Of a stretch of DNA of 64,000 nucleotides, positions 36,696 to 44,983 are shown piece by piece. The translations under genes were made by a program, and so were the position numbers. How positions within the stretch are numbered: position 1 is the first letter of the stretch; every line of letters starts with the position of its first letter. The DNA is from Pelagicoccus sp. SDUM812002 (GTDB lineage Bacteria; Verrucomicrobiota; Verrucomicrobiia; Opitutales; Opitutaceae), in assembly GCF_031127835.1 (NCBI RefSeq), contig NZ_JARXHX010000023.1, positions 1 through 64,000 on the forward strand, in the 5' to 3' direction. The notes under the pieces were generated by a model. The model made no database searches. It was not told the DNA's origin and was given only the letters and a program-made list of their open reading frames with translations.

Positions 36696-39600
36696 TAATT
36701 CTTCAAATCCGATCAACAAGCTCATCCGGTTCTGCCTGGAGAATAAGCTTGTCGTAGTTCTCTTCACCGCAGGCCTGATCCTTTGGGGGATCATGGTCGC
36801 ACCCTTTGATTGGGAAACGGAGTCGCTGCCACGCGATCCGGTGCCGGTGGATGCGATTCCCGATATTGGAGAGAATCAGCAAATTGTATTCACGGAATGG
36901 ATGGGTCGTTCGCCTCAGGACATCGAAGACCAGATCACGTATCCCTTGACGACCGCCTTGCTCGGCTTGCCGCAGGTCAAGACGGTGCGTAGCTATTCAA
37001 TGTTCGGCTTCTCCTCGATCTACATCATTTTCAAGGAGGACGCCGAGTTCTATTGGACCCGTAGTCGCATTCTGGAGAAGCTTAACAGCCTTCCGTCTGG
37101 AACCTTGCCGCAAGGCGTATCGCCTCAACTCGGTCCGGACGCGACGGCGCTTGGGCAGGTCTATTGGTACACGCTTGAAGGTATGGACGCGGAAGGCGAG
37201 CCTACCGGCGGCTGGGACCTCGACGAGCTGCGCAGCGCTCAGGACTGGTACGTTCGCTACGCCTTGCAAGGGGTGGATGGAGTGGCGGAGGTCGCTTCCA
37301 TTGGTGGCTACGTAAAAGAGTATCAAGTGGACGTGGACCCCGACGCTTTGCGAACCTATGGGATCGCCTTGCACGAGGTGTTTGACGCGGTGCGGGGCAG
37401 CAATCTCGATGTGGGAGCTCGAACTATCGAGATCAACGCTGCCGAATACGTGATTCGTGGCCTCGGCTTTATCGAAAGCCTGGACGACCTGCGTAAGACG
37501 GTCATCACGCAACGGGAAAACATCCCTATCACGCTCGATGAGGTTGCCGAAATCGAATACGGTCCCGCCTTGCGACGCGGCGCGCTCGACAAGGCAGGCG
37601 CGGAAGCGGTCGGCGGCGTGGTCGTCACGCGCTATGGCGAGAACCCATTGGCGGTAATCAAGCGAGTAAAGGACAAGATCGCGGAGATCTCTCCTGGCCT
37701 ACCTAAAAAAACGTTGGAAGACGGGACTGTCAGCCAAGTGCAGATCGTGCCGTTCTATGACCGAACCGGCTTGATCTACGAAACGCTCGGTACGCTCGAA
37801 GACGCAGTGCGTCAGCAGATATTGGTTACAATAATCGTCGTGGTTGTAATGGTACTACACCTACGCAGCGCGGCTTTGATTTCTGGCGTTCTACCCTTGG
37901 CGGTACTGTTTTCGTTCATCGGCATGAAGCTCTTTGGGGTGGACGCCAACGTAGTCGCTCTCTCCGGTATCGCGATTGCCATCGGTACGATCGTCGACAT
38001 GGGGGTCGTCCTGATTGAGAATATTCTCAAGCATCTGGACGAGGCCCCGCCGGACGAGAGTCGCTTGGAGGTCGTGTATCGGGCCTGTAGCGAGGTGGCG
38101 AGCGCGGTGGTGACGGCAGTGCTCACGACCGTGATCAGCTTCTTGCCTGTCTTCACGATGCAGGCGGCTGAGGGTAAGCTCTTTCGTCCCCTGGCCTACA
38201 CCAAGACCTTTGCTCTGATCGGTTCCATCGTGGTGGCGCTGACCGTCATCCCGCCGTTGGCTCATTGGTTCATCGCTGGCCGTTCAAAGTCGAACCTAGC
38301 GAAGGCGAGCTTGTGGGGCGTGGTGGGCTTGTTCGGCATCGTGGGTATCTTTGCTTTCGCATGGTTCCCTTGGTGGCTTGGATTGCTCCTCGTGGCTTCG
38401 GCTGCGTTTCATATCGCCGGACCGAAAATTCCGGCCAAGGTCCAGCGAGGTACCTTGTTTAGTTTCAACTTCGTAGTCGCGGCGGTGGTCGCTGTTTGGC
38501 TCGCTCTCGACTGGAAGCCTCTGGGACCCGAGGTGCCGCTACATAATACGATTTTCGTTCTGCTGACGGTGGGTGGCCTGCTTGGTTTCTTCTACATCTT
38601 CATCAGGTTCTACGCACCTATTCTTCAGCTCCTGTTAAAGGTGAAGATGCTGTTCGTCGCTGGAAGCTTGCTGATTGTCCTTATGGGCTTCACGGCATGG
38701 CTGGGGTGGGAAAAGACCTTTGGCTGGATGCCGGAGTGGGCCAAGAAGACGGATACCTATGTGGCGATGAACCACACCATGCCCGGGCTCGGAAAAGAGT
38801 TTATGCCATCACTCGACGAAGGGTCTTATCTTCTCATGCCGACTACCATGCCGCACGCTTCGATTGGCGAAGTCATGGATGTATTGAGAAAACAAGACAT
38901 GGCCATCAACGCCATTCCTGAAGTCGAGAGCGCCGTAGGCAAGTTGGGCCGTGTCGAGAGTCCGCTGGATCCCGCGCCGATTTCGATGATCGAGACCATC
39001 ATTTCTTACAAGTCGGAGTTCATTACCGACGAGGACGGTCGTATCCTTAGCTTCGCCTACGACGAGGCCGCTGACGAGTTCGTTCGCGACGCGAACGAGG
39101 AGCTTGTGCTCGATCCAGATGGTCGCCCCTTCCGCCAGTGGCGAGACGAGATCAAAAGTCCCGACGATATCTGGGACGAGATTGTGAAGGCGGCTTCGAT
39201 CCCCGGCACGACCTCCGCGCCTAAGTTGCAGCCCATCGCGGCGCGTATCGTAATGCTGCAAAGCGGCATGAGAGCTCCCATGGGCCTCAAGGTCTACGGT
39301 CCTGATTTGGAAACGCTCGAGAAAGTCGCGCTTGATATCGAAGGGCTGCTCAAGCAAGTGCCTTCCATCAAGAAGGAGGCAGTGCTAGCCGACCGCATAG
39401 TCGGCAAGCCTTATCTGGAGATCGACATCGACCGCGATGCCATCGCTCGCTACGGGGTGAAAATCAAGATGGTGCAAGATGTCATCGAAGTCGCCATCGG
39501 CGGAAAGCCTATCACGCAAACTGTCGAAGGTCGCGAGCGCTACCCTGTTCGGGTGCGTTACATGCGAGAGCTTCGAGATACGATTGAATCCATAGAACAA

Positions 39601-40452
39601 ATACTGGTTGCCTCGCCCAATGGTACCCAAGTGCCGCTTCGTGAGCTAGCCACCATCAACTACGTGCGCGGTCCTCAGGTCATCAAGAGCGAGGACACCT
39701 TTCTCGTGGGCTATGTCATTTTCGACAAACGCGACGGCTACGCGGAAGTCGAAGTCGTGGAGCAAGCTCAGGAGTTTCTGCAAGGCAAGATAGCAAGCGG
39801 CGAGCTCGATATACCTGCAGGCGTCAGCTACAAATTCACCGGCAGCTACGAGAACCAAGTCCGGGCTGAGAAGCGGCTCTCAATCGTGCTGCCTATCGCC
39901 TTGTTTGCGATCTGGCTCATACTGTATTTTCAGTTCAAGCGCATCTCGGAGACGGTGCTGGTATTCTCTGGAATCCTTTTCGCCTGGTCGGGTGGCTTCG
40001 TGCTGATCTGGCTCTACGGCCAACCGTGGTTCATGAACATCGATCTTTTCGGTCACAACCTGCGAGCGCTTTTCCAGATGGAGACGATCAACTTGAGCGT
40101 TGCGGTTTGGGTGGGCTTCCTGGCCTTGTTTGGCATTGCGACCGACAACGGCGTCATCGTCTGTACCTACCTGCAGCAAATCTTCCGAGAGAAGTCGCCC
40201 AAGAGTATCGCGGAGATTCGCGCGGCTACCATCGAAGCGGGCAACCGTCGTGTGCGTCCCGCGATGATGACCAGCGCGACCACGATCTTAGCATTGTTGC
40301 CGGTTCTGACCTCGGTCGGGCGCGGATCGGACATCATGGTGCCGATGGCGATTCCGTCCTTTGGAGGCATGATGCTAGCCATTCTGACGATCTTCGTCGT
40401 TCCCGTGCTTTATTGCGGGATCGAGGAGATCAAAACGAAATTCACGAAATAG
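36685..40452 (+). CDS. cusA: CusA-like heavy-metal efflux RND transporter
   Basis: A 1255-residue HME-RND pump. The TM4 motif IAIAIGTIVDMGVVLIEN (~430-447) resembles the monovalent (Cu/Ag) CusA type rather than the DFGIIxD motif of divalent pumps. The protein is ~200 residues longer than E. coli CusA. Much of the excess is a hydrophobic insertion at ~531-660 (GVVGLFGIVGIFAFAWFPWW and onward) that adds putative transmembrane segments. Its start overlaps the adaptor gene. It would export Cu(I) from the periplasm or inner membrane through the adaptor and outer-membrane channel using proton motive force. Confidence 0.93.
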   Translation: MPTDNSSNPINKLIRFCLENKLVVVLFTAGLILWGIMVAPFDWETESLPRDPVPVDAIPDIGENQQIVFTEWMGRSPQDIEDQITYPLTTALLGLPQVKTVRSYSMFGFSSIYIIFKEDAEFYWTRSRILEKLNSLPSGTLPQGVSPQLGPDATALGQVYWYTLEGMDAEGEPTGGWDLDELRSAQDWYVRYALQGVDGVAEVASIGGYVKEYQVDVDPDALRTYGIALHEVFDAVRGSNLDVGARTIEINAAEYVIRGLGFIESLDDLRKTVITQRENIPITLDEVAEIEYGPALRRGALDKAGAEAVGGVVVTRYGENPLAVIKRVKDKIAEISPGLPKKTLEDGTVSQVQIVPFYDRTGLIYETLGTLEDAVRQQILVTIIVVVVMVLHLRSAALISGVLPLAVLFSFIGMKLFGVDANVVALSGIAIAIGTIVDMGVVLIENILKHLDEAPPDESRLEVVYRACSEVASAVVTAVLTTVISFLPVFTMQAAEGKLFRPLAYTKTFALIGSIVVALTVIPPLAHWFIAGRSKSNLAKASLWGVVGLFGIVGIFAFAWFPWWLGLLLVASAAFHIAGPKIPAKVQRGTLFSFNFVVAAVVAVWLALDWKPLGPEVPLHNTIFVLLTVGGLLGFFYIFIRFYAPILQLLLKVKMLFVAGSLLIVLMGFTAWLGWEKTFGWMPEWAKKTDTYVAMNHTMPGLGKEFMPSLDEGSYLLMPTTMPHASIGEVMDVLRKQDMAINAIPEVESAVGKLGRVESPLDPAPISMIETIISYKSEFITDEDGRILSFAYDEAADEFVRDANEELVLDPDGRPFRQWRDEIKSPDDIWDEIVKAASIPGTTSAPKLQPIAARIVMLQSGMRAPMGLKVYGPDLETLEKVALDIEGLLKQVPSIKKEAVLADRIVGKPYLEIDIDRDAIARYGVKIKMVQDVIEVAIGGKPITQTVEGRERYPVRVRYMRELRDTIESIEQILVASPNGTQVPLRELATINYVRGPQVIKSEDTFLVGYVIFDKRDGYAEVEVVEQAQEFLQGKIASGELDIPAGVSYKFTGSYENQVRAEKRLSIVLPIALFAIWLILYFQFKRISETVLVFSGILFAWSGGFVLIWLYGQPWFMNIDLFGHNLRALFQMETINLSVAVWVGFLALFGIATDNGVIVCTYLQQIFREKSPKSIAEIRAATIEAGNRRVRPAMMTSATTILALLPVLTSVGRGSDIMVPMAIPSFGGMMLAILTIFVVPVLYCGIEEIKTKFTK

Positions 40453-40477
40453 GAACAGCTGATGGAGGAATCGATTG

Positions 40478-40672
40478 ATGAGCGCGCGACGCCGATACAA
40501 CTTCGAAACGCCGCCACCGAGCTGTCATGTTTGTGACTACGAGTTTGGCGGTAAACGCATCTACTGCGTTCTTAAGGAAGGAGAAGGCGTCGTGGCTCTT
40601 TGCTCAACCGATTGTTTTGCCGCATACCAAAGGAGCAAGAAAAGTAGCTCGGCAATGTTCGGCGAAATCTAG
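40478..40672 (+). CDS. Small Cys-rich zinc/copper-binding-like protein
   Basis: A 64-residue protein with CHVCDYEFGG near residue 15 and CSTDC near residue 45, a treble-clef/TRASH-like cysteine arrangement. GAGGAA lies 8 bp before the ATG at 40478. It immediately follows the cusA-like gene and probably belongs to the same transcript. A metal-binding or regulatory function is inferred from cysteines and context only. Confidence 0.6.
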   Translation: MSARRRYNFETPPPSCHVCDYEFGGKRIYCVLKEGEGVVALCSTDCFAAYQRSKKSSSAMFGEI

Positions 40673-40873
40673 CTGCATGCGTTATTCCAAGAAAAGGAAG
40701 ACTTCAAATAAACGACGAATTGTTGTGAGGGTTTTCACAGTGACTCGCGTTTAAGGAAGCGAGACAGGTTATTACGTTTATGTAGTACAATGAAGATCAA
40801 GACAATCACGGGAACGATGCGGAGAGGATGTATTTCATCTCGAAAGTAGTCGTTAACAAGTAGAGGCAAAGGC

Positions 40874-40930
40874 GCGGGCTCTGGGCATAGACCGGAGCCC
40901 GCATGCCGTTCCTCTTTTCTAATACAATAC
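40874..40930 (+). promoter_or_regulatory. Hairpin plus TTCTAA/ACAATAC element before DUF3347 gene
   Basis: GCGGGCTC (40874-40881) pairs with GAGCCCGC (40895-40902). A pyrimidine tract and TTCTAATACAATAC (40917-40930) follow, ending 4 bp before the ATG at 40935. The hairpin and tract could terminate the upstream transcript; TACAAT could be a -10 box giving a leaderless mRNA. The same arrangement recurs at 42164-42218. The gap 40673-40873 holds no other recognised feature. Confidence 0.45.
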
Positions 40931-40934
40931 GCGC

Positions 40935-41525
40935 ATGAAACGAATCAAATCAGCCGCCGCAATTTTAGCGCTTTCGCTCGCTTCGAGCCTTTCCGCTCAA
41001 CACCACCCGCAGACGGTTTCTCCATTCTCGGAAAGTCTCACGGAGGCTTATCTCGCCATCCATTTGGCCTTAGCCCAAGACGACTTGGCAGCCGTGCATG
41101 ATGCCGCCCTTTTCTATATCGCTGCCTTCGACAAAACGACCGCGGATCTCAATACAGAAAATCTCACGCGCTACGCCGACCAAATCGCCAGTTCGCAGAA
41201 TCTGCAAACGGCGCGAGCCTCGTTCAGAGAATTGACGGGTCAGGCTAAAATGCTCTTCGACTATCTCGCTTCGAATACGCATCAGCAGCTCTACCTCGTT
41301 CGCTGCGGAATGGCGTTCGACGGAGAAGGAGCCGAGTGGATACAAAGCACCCAAGAGGTAGCGAACCCATACTATGGAGCGAGCATGCTGCGCTGTGGAT
41401 CGGTTCTGGGAAGTATCGGGTCTTCGGTCGCTCCGAAATCTCCGCGGGGCGCTTGCAGCGACCACGATGCACACTCCTCGCAATCTTGTTCACATAGTAG
41501 CGAAAGCTCTTGCTGCAGCAAGTAG
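40935..41525 (+). CDS. Secreted DUF3347-family protein 1
   Basis: A 196-residue exported protein with signal peptide RIKSAAAILALSLASSLSAQ. The DUF3347-like domain is conserved with the C-terminus of the CusB-like adaptor: a helical N-terminal part (AYLAIHLALAQDDLAAVHDA) and the block CGMAFDGEGAEWIQ ... NPYYGASMLRCG. A Cys/His-rich tail (SDHDAHSSQSCSHSSESSCC) could bind metal. Periplasmic copper binding is inferred from context. ATG at 40935 has no Shine-Dalgarno. Confidence 0.8.
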   Translation: MKRIKSAAAILALSLASSLSAQHHPQTVSPFSESLTEAYLAIHLALAQDDLAAVHDAALFYIAAFDKTTADLNTENLTRYADQIASSQNLQTARASFRELTGQAKMLFDYLASNTHQQLYLVRCGMAFDGEGAEWIQSTQEVANPYYGASMLRCGSVLGSIGSSVAPKSPRGACSDHDAHSSQSCSHSSESSCCSK

Positions 41526-41568
41526 TCGGAAAACGTAACCATTTACCAAATACAAAATAGAGAAAATT

Positions 41569-42141
41569 ATGAAGAAAATACTAATAGCCACCATCGCGGC
41601 ATTTGTCGCCGCATCCGCATTCGCCCATTCCAAGGCTATCAAGCCTGAGTATGTCGATATGCTGCTGACTCCCTACTTCGAGCTACAAACCGCACTTGCA
41701 AAGGACGATCTCGCCACCGCTAAAAGCAGCGCCGGAACCTTCAATAAAATGCTCGGCCACGGCCCTTCGCACGAAGACGCGCCATCGCTCGCTGATCTTA
41801 CAGAAGAAGCGGCTAAGATCCAATCGGCCTCCGATATCAAGATCGCCCGCGAAGCCTTTCACGCGATCTCTAAGGATCTCGCAAAGATGGTCGAGCACGT
41901 TGGGACCTCGGGCAAGAGCGACGTCGTTAAGATGCATTGCCCAATGGCCTTTAACAACAAAGGCGGCGCCTGGCTGCAAAACAGCGAAGATCTCGCCAAC
42001 CCCTATTATGGAGCGATGATGCTCAAGTGCGGCTCCGTGAAGGAAACGCTTGCATCTGCAAAGGGCGGCCACGGACATATGGACCATGGAAAGATGAAGA
42101 AGAAAGAAGGCAGCCACGGCCATAGTGGTCATAGCCATTAG
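41569..42141 (+). CDS. Secreted DUF3347-family protein 2
   Basis: A 190-residue exported protein with signal peptide KKILIATIAAFVAASAFAHS and a DUF3347-like domain: VKMHCPMAFNNKGGAWLQ and NPYYGAMMLKCG. The tail is His/Met/Lys-rich (GHGHMDHGKMKKKEGSHGHS), typical of periplasmic metal binding. It is a paralogue of the preceding gene and of the adaptor C-terminus. It lies 43 bp downstream of that gene in the same direction. Confidence 0.82.
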   Translation: MKKILIATIAAFVAASAFAHSKAIKPEYVDMLLTPYFELQTALAKDDLATAKSSAGTFNKMLGHGPSHEDAPSLADLTEEAAKIQSASDIKIAREAFHAISKDLAKMVEHVGTSGKSDVVKMHCPMAFNNKGGAWLQNSEDLANPYYGAMMLKCGSVKETLASAKGGHGHMDHGKMKKKEGSHGHSGHSH

Positions 42142-42163
42142 AATTTGAGGAAGGGTAACAGGG

Positions 42164-42218
42164 CGCGGGAGCCAGTCGAGGAGGACGGTTCCCGCGTTTC
42201 CTTTATTCTAAACAATAC
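42164..42218 (+). promoter_or_regulatory. Second hairpin plus TTCTAA/ACAATAC element
   Basis: CGCGGGAGCC (42164-42173) pairs with GGTTCCCGCG (42187-42196) with one G-U wobble. TTTCCTTT and then TTCTAAACAATAC (42206-42218) follow, ending 4 bp before the ATG at 42223, as in the 40874-40930 element. Confidence 0.45.
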
Positions 42219-42222
42219 TTTT

Positions 42223-42996
42223 ATGAGTGTACTGAAAAAACTTCTGGTGTTGGCGTTTTTCGCCACGATTACGATCGTGGCATTTAGCCAGGACTCGACC
42301 AAGAACGAGTACTGCCCCGTCACGCCGACGGACCTCGCCGAGCCGGACATTCATACCGAATACAAAGGCGAGACGATTTATTTTTGCTGCAAGTCTTGTC
42401 TGCGCGACTTCAACAAAGATCCGGAAGCCTATTTGGCGAACTTGGCGGTGGCGGTCGAAAGTGGGGATCATGGCGAAGCCGAGCACGGTTCAACAGAGGA
42501 GCAAGCCCATGGGAAGGATGATGGGCATGAACACGGCGACTCCGAGCACGATCACTCCGACCATGGCGAAAGCGGTTCAAGCCCGATTATTTCGCTTCTC
42601 GGCAAGTTGCATGTGCTTGCTGTGCATTTTCCGGTGGCTCTGATACCCTTTGCCGCTTTGCTGGCCATTCTTAGCCCATTACTACGAAAGCCTGCATTCA
42701 ATCAACTGGCGGACATCTCACTGTTCGCCGGTGCCTTTGCTGCGGTTGGCGCGGCTATCATGGGGTGGATCGCGGCATCTCAATCGTCCTATCCCGACAA
42801 CCTGTCGGTAATACTTGAATACCATAGATGGCTGGGCACGAGTGTGGCGACACTCGCCGTGTTGGTTTCAGCCGTTATCCTCTACTGGCCTAAAACGCGT
42901 TACCGTATTCCGCTTTACGCGGCACTCACTCTTCTCGTCTTAACAGCAGGGCACTTTGGCGGAAGCTTGATCTACGGACCTGACTACTTGTTTTGA
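42223..42996 (+). CDS. YHS-domain plus DUF2231 membrane protein
   Basis: About 257 residues. After a signal or first helix (SVLKKLLVLAFFATITIVAF) comes a YHS metal-binding domain (EYCPVTPTDLAEP ... IYFCCKSCLRDF, ~30-75). A long His/Asp/Glu-rich linker follows (~85-125), then four hydrophobic segments of a DUF2231-like membrane domain starting KLHVLAVHFPVALIPFAALL. A role in copper handling at the inner membrane is inferred from the YHS motif and neighbours. ATG at 42223 is chosen over the upstream ATG at 42145, which would put the hairpin element inside the gene. Confidence 0.78.
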   Translation: MSVLKKLLVLAFFATITIVAFSQDSTKNEYCPVTPTDLAEPDIHTEYKGETIYFCCKSCLRDFNKDPEAYLANLAVAVESGDHGEAEHGSTEEQAHGKDDGHEHGDSEHDHSDHGESGSSPIISLLGKLHVLAVHFPVALIPFAALLAILSPLLRKPAFNQLADISLFAGAFAAVGAAIMGWIAASQSSYPDNLSVILEYHRWLGTSVATLAVLVSAVILYWPKTRYRIPLYAALTLLVLTAGHFGGSLIYGPDYLF

Positions 42997-43262
42997 AAGT
43001 ATCCAAAAAACGGATTAGTAAGCGTAGTAAGCACAAGCTTCTTAAGGAACAACGAGAACGCAAGAGCATGGCCGTTTGGCTCTCTGCGGTCGCCATCTTG
43101 TTCATTATCGGGTTTTCTATCTACGTCTGGTACTCGGTAGCTCATGAGAAAGAGATTTTCCTGCCAATAGGCTCGGGCGGTGTCTTGATCATCCTAGCGG
43201 CATGGTGCGTGCGTGATTGGTGGCGCCATCGTCCAGAGTCGAGTGAGTCGGCGAAGAAATGA
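42993..43262 (+). CDS. Small two-helix membrane protein
   Basis: An 89-residue protein: a basic N-terminus, then two transmembrane helices (MAVWLSAVAILFIIGFSIYV and GGVLIILAAWCV). It starts with a TTG at 42993 that overlaps the preceding stop, and its own stop overlaps the next start (ATGA). Function unknown; tight coupling suggests a role with the YHS/DUF2231 protein. Confidence 0.6.
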   Translation: MKVSKKRISKRSKHKLLKEQRERKSMAVWLSAVAILFIIGFSIYVWYSVAHEKEIFLPIGSGGVLIILAAWCVRDWWRHRPESSESAKK

Positions 43263-43588
43263 AGATCTATCGTTACCCGATCTATGGTGCCTTGGCGACC
43301 GTTGCCGCCTACGCTCTCGATCGATTCATGATTGGGGGATGGACATTTTTTATCCTCGGTCTCGCCGTCCTTCTAAACCTAATCGCTCTCGCTTGGAAAG
43401 CGTCCAAGTGGCGTGGCTACAGACCGGTACGCTATGGACTAGTCGGAGCCATCCTCGTAACGCTAGGAATGCTCTCTCACGGAGCCGAGGATTTGGTCCC
43501 GATTGGCGTTTTTGCTTTGATAGTGATTTCTCTGTGGTCCGCTTGGCCGCCGAAGAACCCCGGCGAGAAACCTCCCTGTTGCCAATGA
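43259..43588 (+). CDS. Small membrane protein with C-terminal CCQ
   Basis: A 109-residue protein with three hydrophobic segments and a tail ending KPPCCQ that could bind metal. It is coupled by ATGA overlap to the previous gene. Not recognised; placed with the copper-handling group by operon context. Confidence 0.6.
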   Translation: MKIYRYPIYGALATVAAYALDRFMIGGWTFFILGLAVLLNLIALAWKASKWRGYRPVRYGLVGAILVTLGMLSHGAEDLVPIGVFALIVISLWSAWPPKNPGEKPPCCQ

Positions 43589-43849
43589 AAATCGGTACGT
43601 TGACAAGCAAATAGCTTAGGCGGCAGACTGAGTTTTCGATTCCGCTCGGAAAAGAATGTCGGAGAGGAGTAAATCCCCGGAAGTCAAAGACGATAAGCGC
43701 CTTCGATTAAGTGTGTCCTTTTCGAGAAATTTTAGCATAGGACAGGCTATGTCCCATGGGTGAGGTATAGTCTTATCCCTCTTCGATTCGGTCAGCTGTT
43801 GCCGGGTCGAGTATCCTGTAATCACAACCCTAAAGGAAGGAATCCAACT

Positions 43850-44983
43850 ATGCCCAAATCGCCTCGTCGTAAGTTCAATGCCGATAGGTTTCTCGATAAA
43901 TTCAAGTGTTTCGAAGGCGTACTTCGACGCTATTGTGATCAATGGCGTGAAGGCTTAGACGGCTTTCCGGAGATGCTGACCGTCGAAACGTTTAAGGAAT
44001 GGCTTCGGTCCTCGGCGGGGAATCGGGTAGCCTACAAAGGAATGCTGGAAGGCATCTATCGGGCTTACGATCTGTCGACGAAGCACGGGCACGAGATTTT
44101 GTTCGACGCCCTGGACCAATGCGGGGTGGAGATCCCGGGCGTTCACTCGCTGCATGTGGAGGTGTTGGCTTTGCGGGTGTATTCGGAGCATCCGGAGGTC
44201 TTCGAGATGGCCTACGACTTTCTTACCCTTTCGCGGGTGGATAAGTTTACGATGTTTCGGGGGAAGGACGCTCGTTCTCTTGAGGAAGTGGATGCGAACA
44301 CGGAGCGTTTCGAGAAGGCCTTGCGAAAGGCGTTCGCGGTTCGCAAGGGAACGGAGAAAGTCTTGGTAAAACGCTTCGTCGATGGCGATGTTCAAAACTT
44401 CATCGTCTACCACGAGGAGCGGGTGCAGGCCGTGCTCGAGATGAAGGAGAATGGCCAGACCATCGATATCCAGCCGTTGATCTTCCGCCCGGTGAAGCAG
44501 GACTTCATCGCTTACTTTCCGCGCTTCGGGAAGATCGAAATCGAATCGTCGACAAAGCGAGATACTTCGATTTTGAGAACAACCTTTGGCAAGGTGTTCT
44601 TGAATGATCCGGAGTTCTTCGATTCGGAGGAATCGCAAACCCTGATCGACTTAGAGCGGCTGAAGGATCCGACCTTCACTTTCGAGCTGGAGTCCGGCCA
44701 CCAAGCGGCTTTGACCGATGTGCGTTGCCAGTTCGGCGGGAAGGAAGTCCATCGGGTCGATTTCAATTCGAAGGACGTTTTTCAAACACTGGAGAAGCTC
44801 AAACTTCGCCCTTCTCTGAGTGAAGCTCGCTTGGCCTCCGCCAAGATCAAAATTGTGTTTCCCGAATGTCGTCGTGGAAAAACGGTTACGCTTTCCGACT
44901 CTAACAAGATATCGTTTAATCGCTCCACTCGCTGCATGGAGGTTTTTCGTTATCTTCGACGCTGGGGGCTCTTGTCTGCGTAA
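43850..44983 (+). CDS. Unrecognised protein, first gene of a two-gene operon
   Basis: A 377-residue soluble protein that I do not recognise. Residues 1-35 are basic (KSPRRKFNADRFLDKFKCF), the middle is mostly helical (~60-190), and ~190-290 looks beta-rich (FIVYHEERVQAVLEMKENGQ). It ends in a basic segment FRYLRRWGLLS. No signal peptide or membrane helix. ATG at 43850 is supported by AAGGAAGG 10 bp upstream. The stop overlaps the next start by one base (TAATG), so the two products are probably made in a fixed ratio. It shares no evident metal-binding motifs with its neighbours. Confidence 0.72.
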   Translation: MPKSPRRKFNADRFLDKFKCFEGVLRRYCDQWREGLDGFPEMLTVETFKEWLRSSAGNRVAYKGMLEGIYRAYDLSTKHGHEILFDALDQCGVEIPGVHSLHVEVLALRVYSEHPEVFEMAYDFLTLSRVDKFTMFRGKDARSLEEVDANTERFEKALRKAFAVRKGTEKVLVKRFVDGDVQNFIVYHEERVQAVLEMKENGQTIDIQPLIFRPVKQDFIAYFPRFGKIEIESSTKRDTSILRTTFGKVFLNDPEFFDSEESQTLIDLERLKDPTFTFELESGHQAALTDVRCQFGGKEVHRVDFNSKDVFQTLEKLKLRPSLSEARLASAKIKIVFPECRRGKTVTLSDSNKISFNRSTRCMEVFRYLRRWGLLSA

